DNA of 22,683 nucleotides from Triparma columacea. Taxonomy: Eukaryota; Sar; Bolidophyceae; Parmales; Triparmaceae. Under the pieces are notes generated by a model. That model had not been told where the DNA came from and made no database searches. It saw only the letters and a list, made by a program, of their open reading frames with translations. Made by a program: the position numbers and the translations under genes. The stretch lies in assembly GCA_030267965.1 (NCBI GenBank), contig BRYA01000556.1, positions 1 through 22,683 of the forward strand, given 5' to 3'. This document shows, one piece after another, positions 1 to 8,666 of the stretch (within the stretch, counting starts at the first letter, position 1; each line of letters begins with the position of its first letter).

Positions 1-163
1 AAGTAAGACCAGCACGCGTAATACCAGTAAACACGAACAGTAAACCTTTAAGGTTCGAGCTGTTCAAATGGGGGGAACTTCTCCCAAACTCAAATCTTGG
101 CCCAGCTTTTTGGGCTGGGAGTTTTCAAGGGGCATGCTGAACCTTGGATTTGGACACTATGTT

Positions 164-240
164 GGTAGGTAGGTAGGTAGATTTTGGCCAAAATCGCTCT
201 TAACTATTTAGGATCGTACTCTCTAAATAGTTAACGTGTA
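164..240. repeat. Hairpin-bearing dispersed repeat, copy 1
   Basis: The copy opens with a GGTA tetranucleotide run, continues with a short segment shared with copy 2, and ends in a perfect 12-base inverted repeat: TTAACTATTTAG at 200-211 and CTAAATAGTTAA at 223-234, separated by 11 bases. The same order of parts recurs at 496-570. It could be a short foldback or MITE-like element or a structured regulatory element; no target-site duplication could be identified. Confidence 0.6.
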
Positions 241-495
241 ATAAATGACCCTATATAGGCCCTTTTATAGCATAAAAAATAACCCTAACAGATGGTAGGT
301 TGAGTATATGTACGTTATATGTAGTTTTTGAAGCGGGGGCGATCGTTACGGGGAATTCCTGACGGAGTCGTGATTAAATTGGAAAATTAATTAAATTATT
401 CATTTAATGCAAAAAAAAAAGGTCTAAAAAAGGGCGTTTTTTCATTAAAAAGTGCGTTTTTAATTCTAAATAGGTAAGTGGAACGGAAATTAAAA

Positions 496-570
496 GGTAG
501 GTAGGTAGATTTAAGCCGAAATGGCTCTTAACTATTTAGGGAACATAGTGTCCAAATAGTTAGTTCAGTC
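496..570. repeat. Hairpin-bearing dispersed repeat, copy 2
   Basis: Diverged copy of the repeat at 164-240, in the same orientation: GGTA run, a shared segment around GGCTCTTAACTATTTAGG, then an imperfect inverted partner (CCAAATAGTT at 552-561). The loop sequences differ completely between the copies while the AACTATTT / AAATAGTT arms are kept. The copies are about 332 bases apart. Confidence 0.55.
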
Positions 571-678
571 TACCCCTTGGAGTTTTTCTCTAAACTCTCT
601 GTCTCAAATTTGAGTGAAGGTCATTGCCATTGAATTTCAGTAGGAAGACAACTGCACCGTAACTGTTTAACCTATAGG

Positions 679-2998
679 ATGCCTTCTATTTCATCTCAGG
701 CCAGTATAGACCACGTGATGTCGACGTGAGTGTCTGGGTGGGGGTGGGGGAAAAGTTAGAGGATTTTCGAGTTGCCATTTTTTGGTTTAGTGGTGAATTT
801 GGATATCTAGATAGCATTTCGGGTTCAGGAAGGAAACTGTGGGATAGTTAGGCTGGATAAGTGTATTGGCAGGTAGACTTTGGAGCAGTGTTCCCCTTTC
901 TATCAAATTCTAAGAGGCCAGGAACACACCCAAACACGCCTCCGCTAGGGTTTAGGGTTCCCAATCCAACTAAACCCCCCCCCTGTCACACCCCACCTCC
1001 CAGTAATATCTCTCCATTGTTCCGAAGGAAGCTCCAGCTGGCGTGCGGTCTCTGCTTTGCCTCAGATGGCATCGAAATAACACTCCTTAGCTTTTTATCC
1101 TTCGTCCTCAAGATGCAGTGGGGCCTGACAAACAACCAGACTGCTTGGTTGACTTCGTCAGTGTTTCTGGGGATGCTGACCGGTTCGTTGTTCTGGGGTC
1201 CCCTGGCCGACGCGTACGGCAGGCGGCCGATCTTCTTTCTTTCCTGCTGCATCATTACGTTCGGGGGTTTCTTGAGGTGAGGGGGAGGTGGAGAAGCGGG
1301 ACAGCAACTCTGACAGAGTGTTGGAGGAGCAAAGGGGTCACGGCGACGTGTGGCATGTAACCTAACACCCTCCGGCTTTCGCTTCCTCCCAGTGGCCTGA
1401 TGCCGACTTATGACCTCCTCTGCTTCAGCAGGTTTGCCGTTGGCATCGGGGTTGGAGGCCTCACAATTCCTTTCGATATACTCGCCGAGTTCACCCCTAC
1501 GCATGATCGGGCCCAGAGGCTCCTTTACTTGGATTATTTCTGGTCCGCAGGCGCAATCCTCGTCCCAATCCTCGCTTGGATAACGATAGGTGTGTCGCAC
1601 TCGCTTTGGCGTGTCTTTGTAATCCTGTGCTCGATACCTTGCGGGATTGCATGCGTGCTGGCATACAAGTGGGTGCCAGAGAGCCCTCAGTGGCTCACCG
1701 AGAAGGGAAGGCTGGAAGAGGCGGATCTCATCATCAAGAAGGCGTCAGGGTGGGTCGGGGATTTGACCGAGGAGGAGAGTATCGACAAAGAATCGCAAAT
1801 GTCTGACTCAGTTAGAGGTAGCATACCGACCGAGCCGAAGCACGTTCGAGAGAGAACCACCTTTTTGGGGTTGGTCAAGGAATGGAAAGAGAGCATGACA
1901 AAACTCAGGGATTTTGGGTGGGAAAGGATTATCCCAATCTGGGTGATTTGGTTTTGCTTCGGTTACTGTTACTACGGCTTCATTTTGACTATTAGTAAGG
2001 TGTGTATGTGGGGTGATGCAGATAGAGAGGAGCGAGTCGCAAGTTTGTGCTAACACTCATCCAAAACAAAAAGGTTTTTGCGAGCGACGAATTCGAATTT
2101 GAATTCAGACCGATTATGATTTCCTGCTTCGCGGAAATCATTGGCACGACGATAGCAATCCTCCTTATCGACCATCCCCTATTTGGTCGAATTGGAACAA
2201 GCATCGTATTCTTCTCCATCTCTGCCCCCTTCATCTACCGGTTCTGTGTCTACGGAAATCTCCTCTACGCATTTGTCGCCCGCGTCTTTCTATTCGGGGC
2301 GGTGGCCGTCATTTGGGTAGCGACGCCCGAGATGTTCCCGACCGAGATAAGGGCGACCGGCCACGGCAGCGCAAACAGCTTCACGAGGATTGGAGCCATG
2401 GTGGCTCCCTTCTCAGTGTCAAATCTCGACATGCAGCTCAACGGGTGGATATTTGTATTCCTGATAATCATCACTTTGTGCTGCTTGTTGTGCACGGAAG
2501 AGACATTAGGGAAGGATTTGGACAGGCAGAACGACGGCGAAGAAGAAGACGATTTAACAGTGGGCGATTCAAAAGTGTACTACCCCCCAGAGGTGAGAAA
2601 GGCAAGCGACGCGGGACGTTGGAATAGTGTCAGGGTTGTTTGCAAATGGATATTATTTGATAATCATTTCGATTCGTGCTTACTTCGCTAACCGCTTACT
2701 GTGCATGCCACGCTCACCGCAGCTATCAAATAAACAGGCGAATGAGGCGGTGGAGGAGGCGAGCACGGCGAAGCGGGTGGCGGAGGAGGAGGTGGACAGG
2801 TTGAAGGAGGAGTTGAAGAAGGAGAAGGAGGCGGCGGAGGCGGCGGAGGCGAAGGTGGAGAAGTTGGAGGTGTCGCAACGTGCGTTGGAGACGCATATTC
2901 TGGTAAAGACGAAGGCAAAGAGGACACCGCCGCCAAAGAGAGGGGGGGTTCAGCTGTCAGAGCAGCGCAAGATGAAGAAGGAGAATAATATTGTTTAG
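679..2998 (+). CDS. SV2/SVOP-like major facilitator transporter with C-terminal coiled coil
   Basis: Predicted 573-residue membrane transporter of the MFS sugar-porter/SV2 group; the substrate cannot be told from sequence. Predicted exons are 679-725, 1004-1276, 1393-1999, 2074-2592 and 2723-2998; phases agree at every junction. Twelve hydrophobic segments are seen. Family marks are DGIEI in helix 1, the loop 2-3 motif GPLADAYGRR (about residues 81-90), PESPQWL after helix 6, PTEIRATGHG near helix 10, and EETLGKDLD after helix 12. The last exon adds about 90 residues rich in Ala, Glu and Lys that should form a coiled coil, which is not typical of SVOP proteins. Donors are GTGAG except intron 3 (GTGTG), and CTAAC sits upstream of the acceptors of introns 2-4. 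The first, 47-base exon is the least certain part; it was chosen because it gives an ATG, a strong donor and the right phase. Confidence 0.85.
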
Positions 2999-3189
2999 CA
3001 ATATGCACTGCCTTACGACAGTAACGAGGGATGTTGAAACTCTGCCAGTGTGCATGTGGAGTTATTCTTTTATTCTGGAACGGTGGCTTTGTCCCATTTG
3101 ATTTTTGGAAAATTTCAATTTTTTTGGTATTTGTTCTGATAAGCCCCTTGTGATGTTGCGCAGATTCTTTGCATGTGTACTAGAGGATC

Positions 3190-4013
3190 ATGTCAGCTTG
3201 GCACCTGTAAGTGTTGCGAATTGGAGGGTTTTGTAGTGGGTTCGTGTGGGGGGGGGGAGTAAATTGGCAATGTCTTGATCACATCCTCCGATACATCTTA
3301 GTCATATTTAGCACAAATTACACTATAATGCCTTTAACGGGAGTATTAAACGCTCATACAATAATACCACATTGCATTCAACTCACACACACGACCCCAA
3401 ACCGCTCAGGAACCCAAGAAAATATCCCACAACCCAGTCCCGATTAGAGTGAATGGAGAGTGCCCAATTTGCTTTACAAAGGGCTACCTGTCAAGGTGAG
3501 GCGAGGTTCATTGATGGGTATTTAGTGATGGATATCTAGTGTAACAAGACTTTATCACTTGCCACTGCCATTGAAAGCAACTCGCTGAAGGGACCCTCAC
3601 CCATCGGTTTCACCATCGCCCTCCGCAGCTACACCTGCGGTAACGGTCACACCGTCTGCGACCCTTGCCTCGCCCACGCCCTTCGGCACCCCCCCTCCCG
3701 CCGCAGCCTTTACGTTTGCTGCGTCTGCCGCGACGAGTGCCTGATGGACGGTAGAAGGGACGGGCTGGTCGTGAGCGTTTGCGACGAGTGCGGGAAGGGA
3801 TTCGGGAAGGAGGAGAGGGAGGCGAACGAAGCGTGGCTGACGATGCTCCGCGAGAGGAGGAGACACGGGAAGGGAGCTAGGGAGGGAAGGAAGGAGGTCC
3901 TGTTTGCGTGCAAGGGGTGCAGGAGGGGGGAAAAGAAGTGGGGGAGGTTCGGATTTCACCAATTCATGCATAAACCATGGAAGGTTGATGTGCCATACGC
4001 GATTTCGGAGTAG
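3190..4013 (+). CDS. Small SINA-like RING/zinc-binding protein
   Basis: Predicted 166-residue protein from exons 3190-3206, 3448-3495 and 3578-4013. Across the second and third exons the sequence reads CPIC, then a tyrosine and CGNGHTVCDPC, then CCVC. This order (C-x2-C, C-x3-H-x2-C-x2-C, C-x2-C) resembles the RING of SINA/SIAH ubiquitin ligases, where a conserved NGH-x2-C-x2-C follows the first knuckle. Two further cysteine pairs follow (CDEC and CKGC) in a basic C-terminal half, perhaps a second zinc site. A role as E3 ubiquitin ligase is inferred from the pattern only. Exon 3 is well supported; the 17-base first exon and the acceptors at 3447 and 3577 are tentative, chosen because they keep phase and join the cysteine knuckles. 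The stop lies 58 bases from the stop of the convergent protease gene. Confidence 0.55.
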
Positions 4014-4071
4014 TAGATTATTAAATAAGTGATGGAAGGGATAGGAAGAAAATCCAATACAACATGTTCAT

Positions 4072-5556
4072 TTAGTTCGGCAGCTCCACCTTCGGTAGGC
4101 ACTTGTCCTCCATGCAGTCAACGACTTTATCGACCTCGATCCCCCCCCCGTTGATATCCTTCCCCGCCGGTGTCTCATACCTCGCCATGGTGACCTTTAC
4201 CCCCCCCATATTATCTCCGTCAGCATTCTGCGAGGAGACGTGAGAGGAACGTAAGAGGTGGATACATTTGGCGACCGGCAGCGGACGGCGTGTGTGACAT
4301 TTTCACTCCTCCCCTTTTTCCTTTGCTTTTTGCACGAGAGCCCTTTCTCACCTCAATCGCTCTAACGGTCTGTATCACCCCCTTCCCGTAAGTTCTCTTA
4401 GCCTTCAGTCCGTAAACCCCCGCCCTCTTGTTGTCCTTCATGGCCCCCGTGAAGACCTCGCTAGCGCTCGCCGTGTTCTCGTCCACCACCACGCTCAGCT
4501 CGACGTCCCTCAGGCGCCCGTTTCCCAGCCCCCTCTCCTGCCTGACTATCCCGGTCTTGTCTACCACGCGGACGATGCCGTCGCCGGACTCAAGGAACTC
4601 GTTCGCTAGGTCAACCCCAGCGGTCATGAGGCCCCCGGGGTTGCTAGTCAAGTCCAGGATGATCCTCTTGCTATTCCCCACCTCCTTCACCACCTTCTCA
4701 ACCGTGTTCCCGTCCCAGCTGCTGATTCTCACCACGTCGCCCTCCCTCTTGACGGTCTGGGGCGTGAACTTTTTCCTCTCGAGTATGAACTCCTTGTCCC
4801 CCCCATCCCTCTCCACCGTCATCACCACCCGACCCCCAACCTCTCCCCTACAGAGGTTTGCGAAGCCATCAGCGTCCAAATCATTCTTCCCGTTGACAGA
4901 TTTAATCACGTCCCCCGCCTTCACGCCCGCACCCCCGGCGGCACCGGTGGACTCTACGCCTACAATCTTCACAGAACCTGTCGGGGTGTTGGAGAGGGTA
5001 ACTCCGACCCCTGTTATGTCCCCAGTCACTGTCGTCACCATGGACTTGTACTTGTCCGGTGAGAGGTAGACCGTGTACTTGTCCCCCAGCCCTTGAAGCA
5101 TCTTCCCAGTCACCTGCTCGTAGTTGTCCGGGTTGACAGCGTCGAGGGAGGAGGTGCGGGCCTTGTACCAGTCGTTCCCGTTGAACGTACGGTCGTAGTA
5201 GACGTTGTCGACTATACGCCAGGCCTCGGCTACGGCGGCCTGCTCGCGGGTGAAGGAACCGTAGGTGTAGGACTTGGCAAAGGCAAGGGAGGGATCCTGG
5301 GTAAGGAGGGATACACAGAGAGTACATATTGTGGCTGTGCGGGTAAATGAAGGTGGTTTAATGGGTGAAGGTGTTTTAATTGGAAGTTTTAACGTATAGC
5401 ATGAAGGAATGAATGAAGGAATCAACCTGAGGGAGATTGAGACGATGGAGGTGGCGGAGGTTATTTTGTTAGGGGATAGTTACGGTTATTAAAATCAATC
5501 AGTAACTCTAACCCTACTCACAACAACATATACAGGTGAAAAAATGGACGTAACAT
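4072..5556 (-). CDS. ctpA: CtpA-like carboxyl-terminal processing protease (thylakoid lumen)
   Basis: Predicted 421-residue S41 serine protease from exons 5556-5522, 5426-4352 and 4227-4072. Enzymes of this family remove the C-terminal extension of the photosystem II D1 precursor in the thylakoid lumen. A PDZ domain lies at about residues 145-225 and contains GVGVTL and AGDVIKSVNG. The catalytic serine is Ser332 in ENTASASEV and the catalytic lysine Lys360 in TYGKGVIQ; the last exon holds the conserved MARYETPAGKDI region. The N-terminus has a signal-peptide-like stretch on its own exon, then a Ser/Pro-rich basic segment and a second hydrophobic segment ending LAFA|K, as expected for routing through a complex plastid into the lumen. 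The spacing from Ser to Lys is three residues longer than in the bacterial and green-algal enzymes as I know them. No clear FAP-type plastid cleavage motif follows the first hydrophobic stretch. The 35-base first exon is a prediction. Confidence 0.9.
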
Positions 5557-5750
5557 GACGAGAGGATTATTTTATTGATCCCAATTATGGACTCTCTTGG
5601 TCTTCTTTTCTGGAAAAATCTGGGGAAGTTAGTTCTCTCCACTTTTACTGCCCCATCCCTTTCCCACTTCCACCCACCCCGGACAACACCTTACCTCCAT
5701 AATTCCCCCCCACCCCCCCCCCTCCAACGTTTTCTTGAAAAGTAAAACAA
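5557..5750. promoter_or_regulatory. Divergent intergenic region between protease and K+ channel genes
   Basis: Only 194 bases separate the predicted start codons of the divergent protease (-) and potassium-channel (+) genes, so both 5' regions must lie here. On the + strand the segment turns strongly C-rich towards the channel gene (runs of C at about 5706-5732). No TATA box or other named motif was recognised. Confidence 0.5.
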
Positions 5751-7240
5751 ATGTCCTCTTCAGGTCCCTCCTCATCGGAAATAGTATCACCTTTATCAGT
5801 TTCCAATAACCCCCCATCTCCCATCTCCCCCCCCTCCGCTCCCCCCTCTGTTTCTTCCGCCCCAACTTTGCGTCGTTCAAGTAGTTCCTTCATGACAAGG
5901 GTTAGGACTGCGACTGTCCTGAACCCACCAAGTAGGTTAAGGACAAAGAGGACTAACAACTACTTCGTCAACATCATCGTGCCGTGGGTTCGAAGGTGAG
6001 GAGGTGGGGGGGGGGGGGAGTGTTAGCATGTGTGTGTGTGGGGAGACGCGCATGTATTAACCATTTTTTTTTGGACCCTCGTCCCCCCTCCCCCCCAAAA
6101 CCCCCCAGCAAATCCCTCTGGAGCGTGTCCCTTGAGATGCTCTTATTCCTCATCGTGTCCGGGAGCTTCCTCCTTTACCTCGAGAGTCCCACCGAGTCCA
6201 TAGTTGAGGAGGGTCTACGGTCCGTCGCCAAGAAGTGCAAGGTCTACCAGGAAGCTACGGGGGGGGGGAACGCAATCGAGGAGGCGCTAAGGTTATTGAA
6301 CGTAACCGTTGACGAGGTGGAGGCCTTGGAGACCTTGGGTGGTAAAGTGGACTTCTGCTCTACCCTCCTGATGTTCGACAGGGTCGAGAGTACTTCGGGG
6401 TGGAACTGGTTCAACAGGTGGGGCTACATGAGCGCCGTAATGTTCATGGCGACGACCGTCAGCACCATTGGATACGGCAACCTCGCCCCTGTAACGGACG
6501 CGGGAAGGCTCCTGACGATGGTCGCGAGCGTTATGGGGATACCGCTGGCGGGGTACTTCTTCTTCGTGGTGGCGGAGGAGCTCAGGGCGTGGATGCTTTG
6601 GTGGTCGCACCTTACCATCAAGAGGTGGAGGGCCTTAAAATCACGGTGGGCGGCGTCGGGGGCTGGGGCGGGGGCCTCGGCAAGCCCGGAACGGGGGGGG
6701 GGGGGAGGGGCAAGGGTCGTAAGGAGGGCTAGCACGGCGAGCAGCGTGATTGCGGAGGTGTCGGACTTTAGATTACTGGCAATCACGTCGGCGCTGGCGT
6801 TCGTCTTCATGCTGCTGGCGAGCGTCTTCGTGTGCTTCAGCATGGGGTGGTGGTACGAGGACAGCCTCTGGTTCATCTTCGTCACAACCACGACCATAGG
6901 CCTGGGGGACATCGTGCCGTCGTGGAGGGACGAGATGATCATCCCAAATAATAGCTTCTTCAACTACGCCATGCCTCTGGTGGCCACGATGTTCACTGTC
7001 GTAGGGCTGAGCTTCACGATGGCCGTGGTGCAGAGCGCCGGGGGAGTTTTTGAGAAGGAGGTTGTGGCGAAGCTTGACAGCCAGATTGGACTGGGGACTT
7101 TGGAGGAGGGTGACGAGGAAGATAGCGGGGACGAGTGGGTAGGGAGGAGGGATGTTAGAGGCTCAAGTGTCTTCCACTTTAAGAACCCAATGAAGAGAGT
7201 AGAGGAGGAAGGGGGGGGGGAGGCAGGTGGTAGGTTATAA
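5751..7240 (+). CDS. Two-pore-domain potassium channel
   Basis: Predicted 458-residue K+-selective channel subunit from exons 5751-5995 and 6109-7240, phase conserved. An 80-residue Ser/Pro-rich cytosolic N-terminus precedes helix M1 (about 90-108). A long outside loop leads to pore 1 with filter TIGYGN (201-206), then helix M2 with GIPLAGYFFF, a linker rich in Gly and Ala, helix M3, pore 2 with filter TIGLGD (344-349), and helix M4. Two filters and four helices per chain define the K2P/TPK type, in which two chains form a pore. The C-terminus is acidic (GDEEDSGDEW) and I see no EF-hand, unlike plant TPK channels. The membrane it sits in cannot be decided from sequence. A run of 13 G at 6693-6705 lies in the coding linker; the frame is open on both sides. 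Confidence 0.93.
6693..6705 (+). repeat. 13-base G homopolymer inside the potassium channel coding sequence
   Basis: Thirteen consecutive G residues encode glycines in the linker between helices M2 and M3. Because the second pore domain reads through in frame, the length given here is consistent with a functional gene, but such tracts are prone to sequencing and replication slippage. Confidence 0.9.
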
Positions 7241-7308
7241 GATCATTTATTTTCGTTGTCAAAAGAAAGTAGCGCTCAAGCTGAAACACGCCAATAATCC
7301 ATTTCTTT

Positions 7309-7325
7309 AAAAAGAAAACATTTGT
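7309..7325 (+). repeat. Short intergenic element, copy 1 (truncated)
   Basis: Contains AAAAAGAAAACATTTGT, the left part of a motif that recurs at 8585-8615, 8616-8644 and 10133-10168, always on the + strand. It lies just upstream of the 5' flank shared by the first LRR gene. Confidence 0.5.
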
Positions 7326-7339
7326 CCTCCACCCACACA

Positions 7340-7617
7340 CCATTTTGGGGTCTTGGTGGGAAAGATTTGGTATTCTTGGCAAGAAAGCTGTATTATACTT
7401 CAGATACTCTTTACAACCGACCAAACTCTTTACAATACAAACAACGATACTCTACCACCAACACCATATCCAAACACATTGTATTTGGCTCAAATTTGGT
7501 CCCCAACAAAACTACATCGTCCAAATCCCTAACTTTAATCTCCTCCTCTCCGTCTAAACATTCACGCCACAACCTAGCTCAAGCGCTATCAGTACTAGCA
7601 CTTCTATCTTCCCCGAG
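7340..7617 (+). promoter_or_regulatory. Shared 5' flank (promoter/leader) of the first LRR gene
   Basis: This segment is homologous to those directly upstream of the genes at 8667-9830 and 10207-11136. Common blocks, in order, are CCATTTT-GGGG, GGGAAAGATTTGG, CTGTATTATA (7388-7397, about 220 bases before the ATG), GATACTCTTTACAACC, a CCATATCCAAACACATTGTA-like block, CTCAAATTTGGTCC, and GCGCTATCAGTACTA. Here CTGTATTATA occurs once, while the other two copies have it twice. It probably contains promoter and 5' leader, inferred from its conservation and fixed position before the ATG. Confidence 0.7.
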
Positions 7618-8538
7618 ATGTCCAGCTCAGCAGTGTACTCTGGCGTAGAGAGCTTCTTTGGATATTCAAGACTCACGGAGGTGACTTTTGCAGAGGGAGT
7701 GACAGCGATTTGCGAAGAAGTCTTTTGCGGATGCTCCTCCCTCGCAGCCATCATAATCCCGGAAGGAATGACGATGATTGGCAAAAAGGCCTTCCACGGT
7801 TGCTCCTCCCTCGCAGCCATCACAATCCCAGACTCAGTGACGACGATTGGCGAAGGCGCCTTCTATGGATGCTCCTCCCTGGCAGCCATCACAATCCCGG
7901 ACGGGGTGACGACAATTAGTGAGGGCGCCTTCCAAGGATGCTCCTCCCTCGCAGCCATCACAATCCCGGACGGGGTGACGACAATTAGTGAGGGCGCCTT
8001 CGAAGGATGCTCCTCCCTCGCAGCCATCATAATCCCGGACGGAGTGGCAACGATTGGCGGATTCGCTTTTACCGCATGCTCCTCCCTCACAGCCATCACA
8101 ATCCCAGACGGAGTGACGACGATTAGCGAATACGCCTTCTACTATTGCTCCTCCCTCACAGCCATCAACATCCCGGAAGGAGTTACGGAGATTGGCGAGA
8201 GCGCCTTCAGGGATTGCTCCGTCCTGACGAAACTCATTCTATCTCCTGCAGTTTTCATCGGTCAAGACTGCTTCTTGAACTGCACTGCCCTACTTGCTGC
8301 CGCTGCTGATAAAAATATGCCGACTGTCTCGGACCTCCTCCATTCTAGGTGGCACCGCATACTCTCACGCGTCACCGTTCTGTCCTGTCTCAAGAAACTC
8401 TTGGAGGACCAGCCTAGGAGATCGGATAGGCTGAAGCGGAAGCGCCTCGACGGAGTTGAAGCCTCCGCGCTAAGGGCAACTGAGGCACGTGACAAGATCC
8501 CGAAAGTTTTGTGGAGAGTAATTCTGGAATTTCTGTAA
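7618..8538 (+). CDS. BspA-like leucine-rich repeat protein (paralogue 1)
   Basis: Single-exon 306-residue protein. After a short N-cap it has eight tandem 23-residue repeats of the BspA/LRR_5 type, of the form CSSL-x-AITIPDGVTTIGE-x-AF, with a 69-base period from about 7732. The C-terminal 80 residues hold no repeats and end ARDKIPKVLWRVILEFL, whose last part resembles the opening of an F-box. This LRR type usually serves in protein binding; the ligand is unknown. No signal peptide or membrane anchor is seen, so it is probably intracellular. ATG 7618 is preferred because homology with the 5' flank of the unrelated gene at 8667-9830 stops just before it. Its paralogue lies inverted at 10207-11136 and has the same repeat number. 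Confidence 0.9.
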   Translation: MSSSAVYSGVESFFGYSRLTEVTFAEGVTAICEEVFCGCSSLAAIIIPEGMTMIGKKAFHGCSSLAAITIPDSVTTIGEGAFYGCSSLAAITIPDGVTTISEGAFQGCSSLAAITIPDGVTTISEGAFEGCSSLAAIIIPDGVATIGGFAFTACSSLTAITIPDGVTTISEYAFYYCSSLTAINIPEGVTEIGESAFRDCSVLTKLILSPAVFIGQDCFLNCTALLAAAADKNMPTVSDLLHSRWHRILSRVTVLSCLKKLLEDQPRRSDRLKRKRLDGVEASALRATEARDKIPKVLWRVILEFL

Positions 8539-8584
8539 CTCTGAAGTCACTGTTGAACGGCATGCAAAAGGGTCCCGAAGTAGG

Positions 8585-8644
8585 CCTCCAAAAAAGAAAA
8601 CATTTGTTCGTGAATGGAAAAAGAAGACGTTGTTCGTAAATATT
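8585..8644 (+). repeat. Two tandem copies of the short intergenic element
   Basis: Copy 2 (8585-8615) includes CCAAAAAAGAAAACATTTG followed by TTCGTGAAT; copy 3 (8616-8644) reads GAAGACGTTGTTCGTAAAT and then ATT. They lie back to back between the convergent stops of the first LRR gene and the cysteine-rich gene. The full element recurs at 10133-10168 in the same strand sense. Confidence 0.6.
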
Positions 8645-8666
8645 ATCGTTAAAATATTCCCCTTCG

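Larger units (their letters stand above)
1..678. other. AT-rich intergenic region, no gene seen
   Basis: No convincing coding sequence was found on either strand. The stretch holds two copies of a hairpin-bearing repeat (listed separately), several A or T homopolymer runs, a GGTA tetranucleotide run, and a small hairpin near 102-120 (CCCAGC / GCTGGG arms). The right part is presumably the promoter and 5' leader of the transporter gene starting at 679, but no clear core promoter motif can be named. Confidence 0.6.

Noticed and set aside
1277..1392. Apparent frameshifts or broken genes where frames end at GTGA
   Set aside because: Here and at the other junctions the next frame resumes in matching phase after a pyrimidine-rich AG, so these are introns, not mutations.
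3211..3447. Separate 78-residue gene upstream of the RING exons
   Set aside because: It has no domain and ends exactly where the proposed RING exon 2 begins; it is better read as intron.
7732..8220. Regular 69-base repeats as a CRISPR-like or satellite array
   Set aside because: They are the in-frame 23-residue LRR units of a protein-coding gene.
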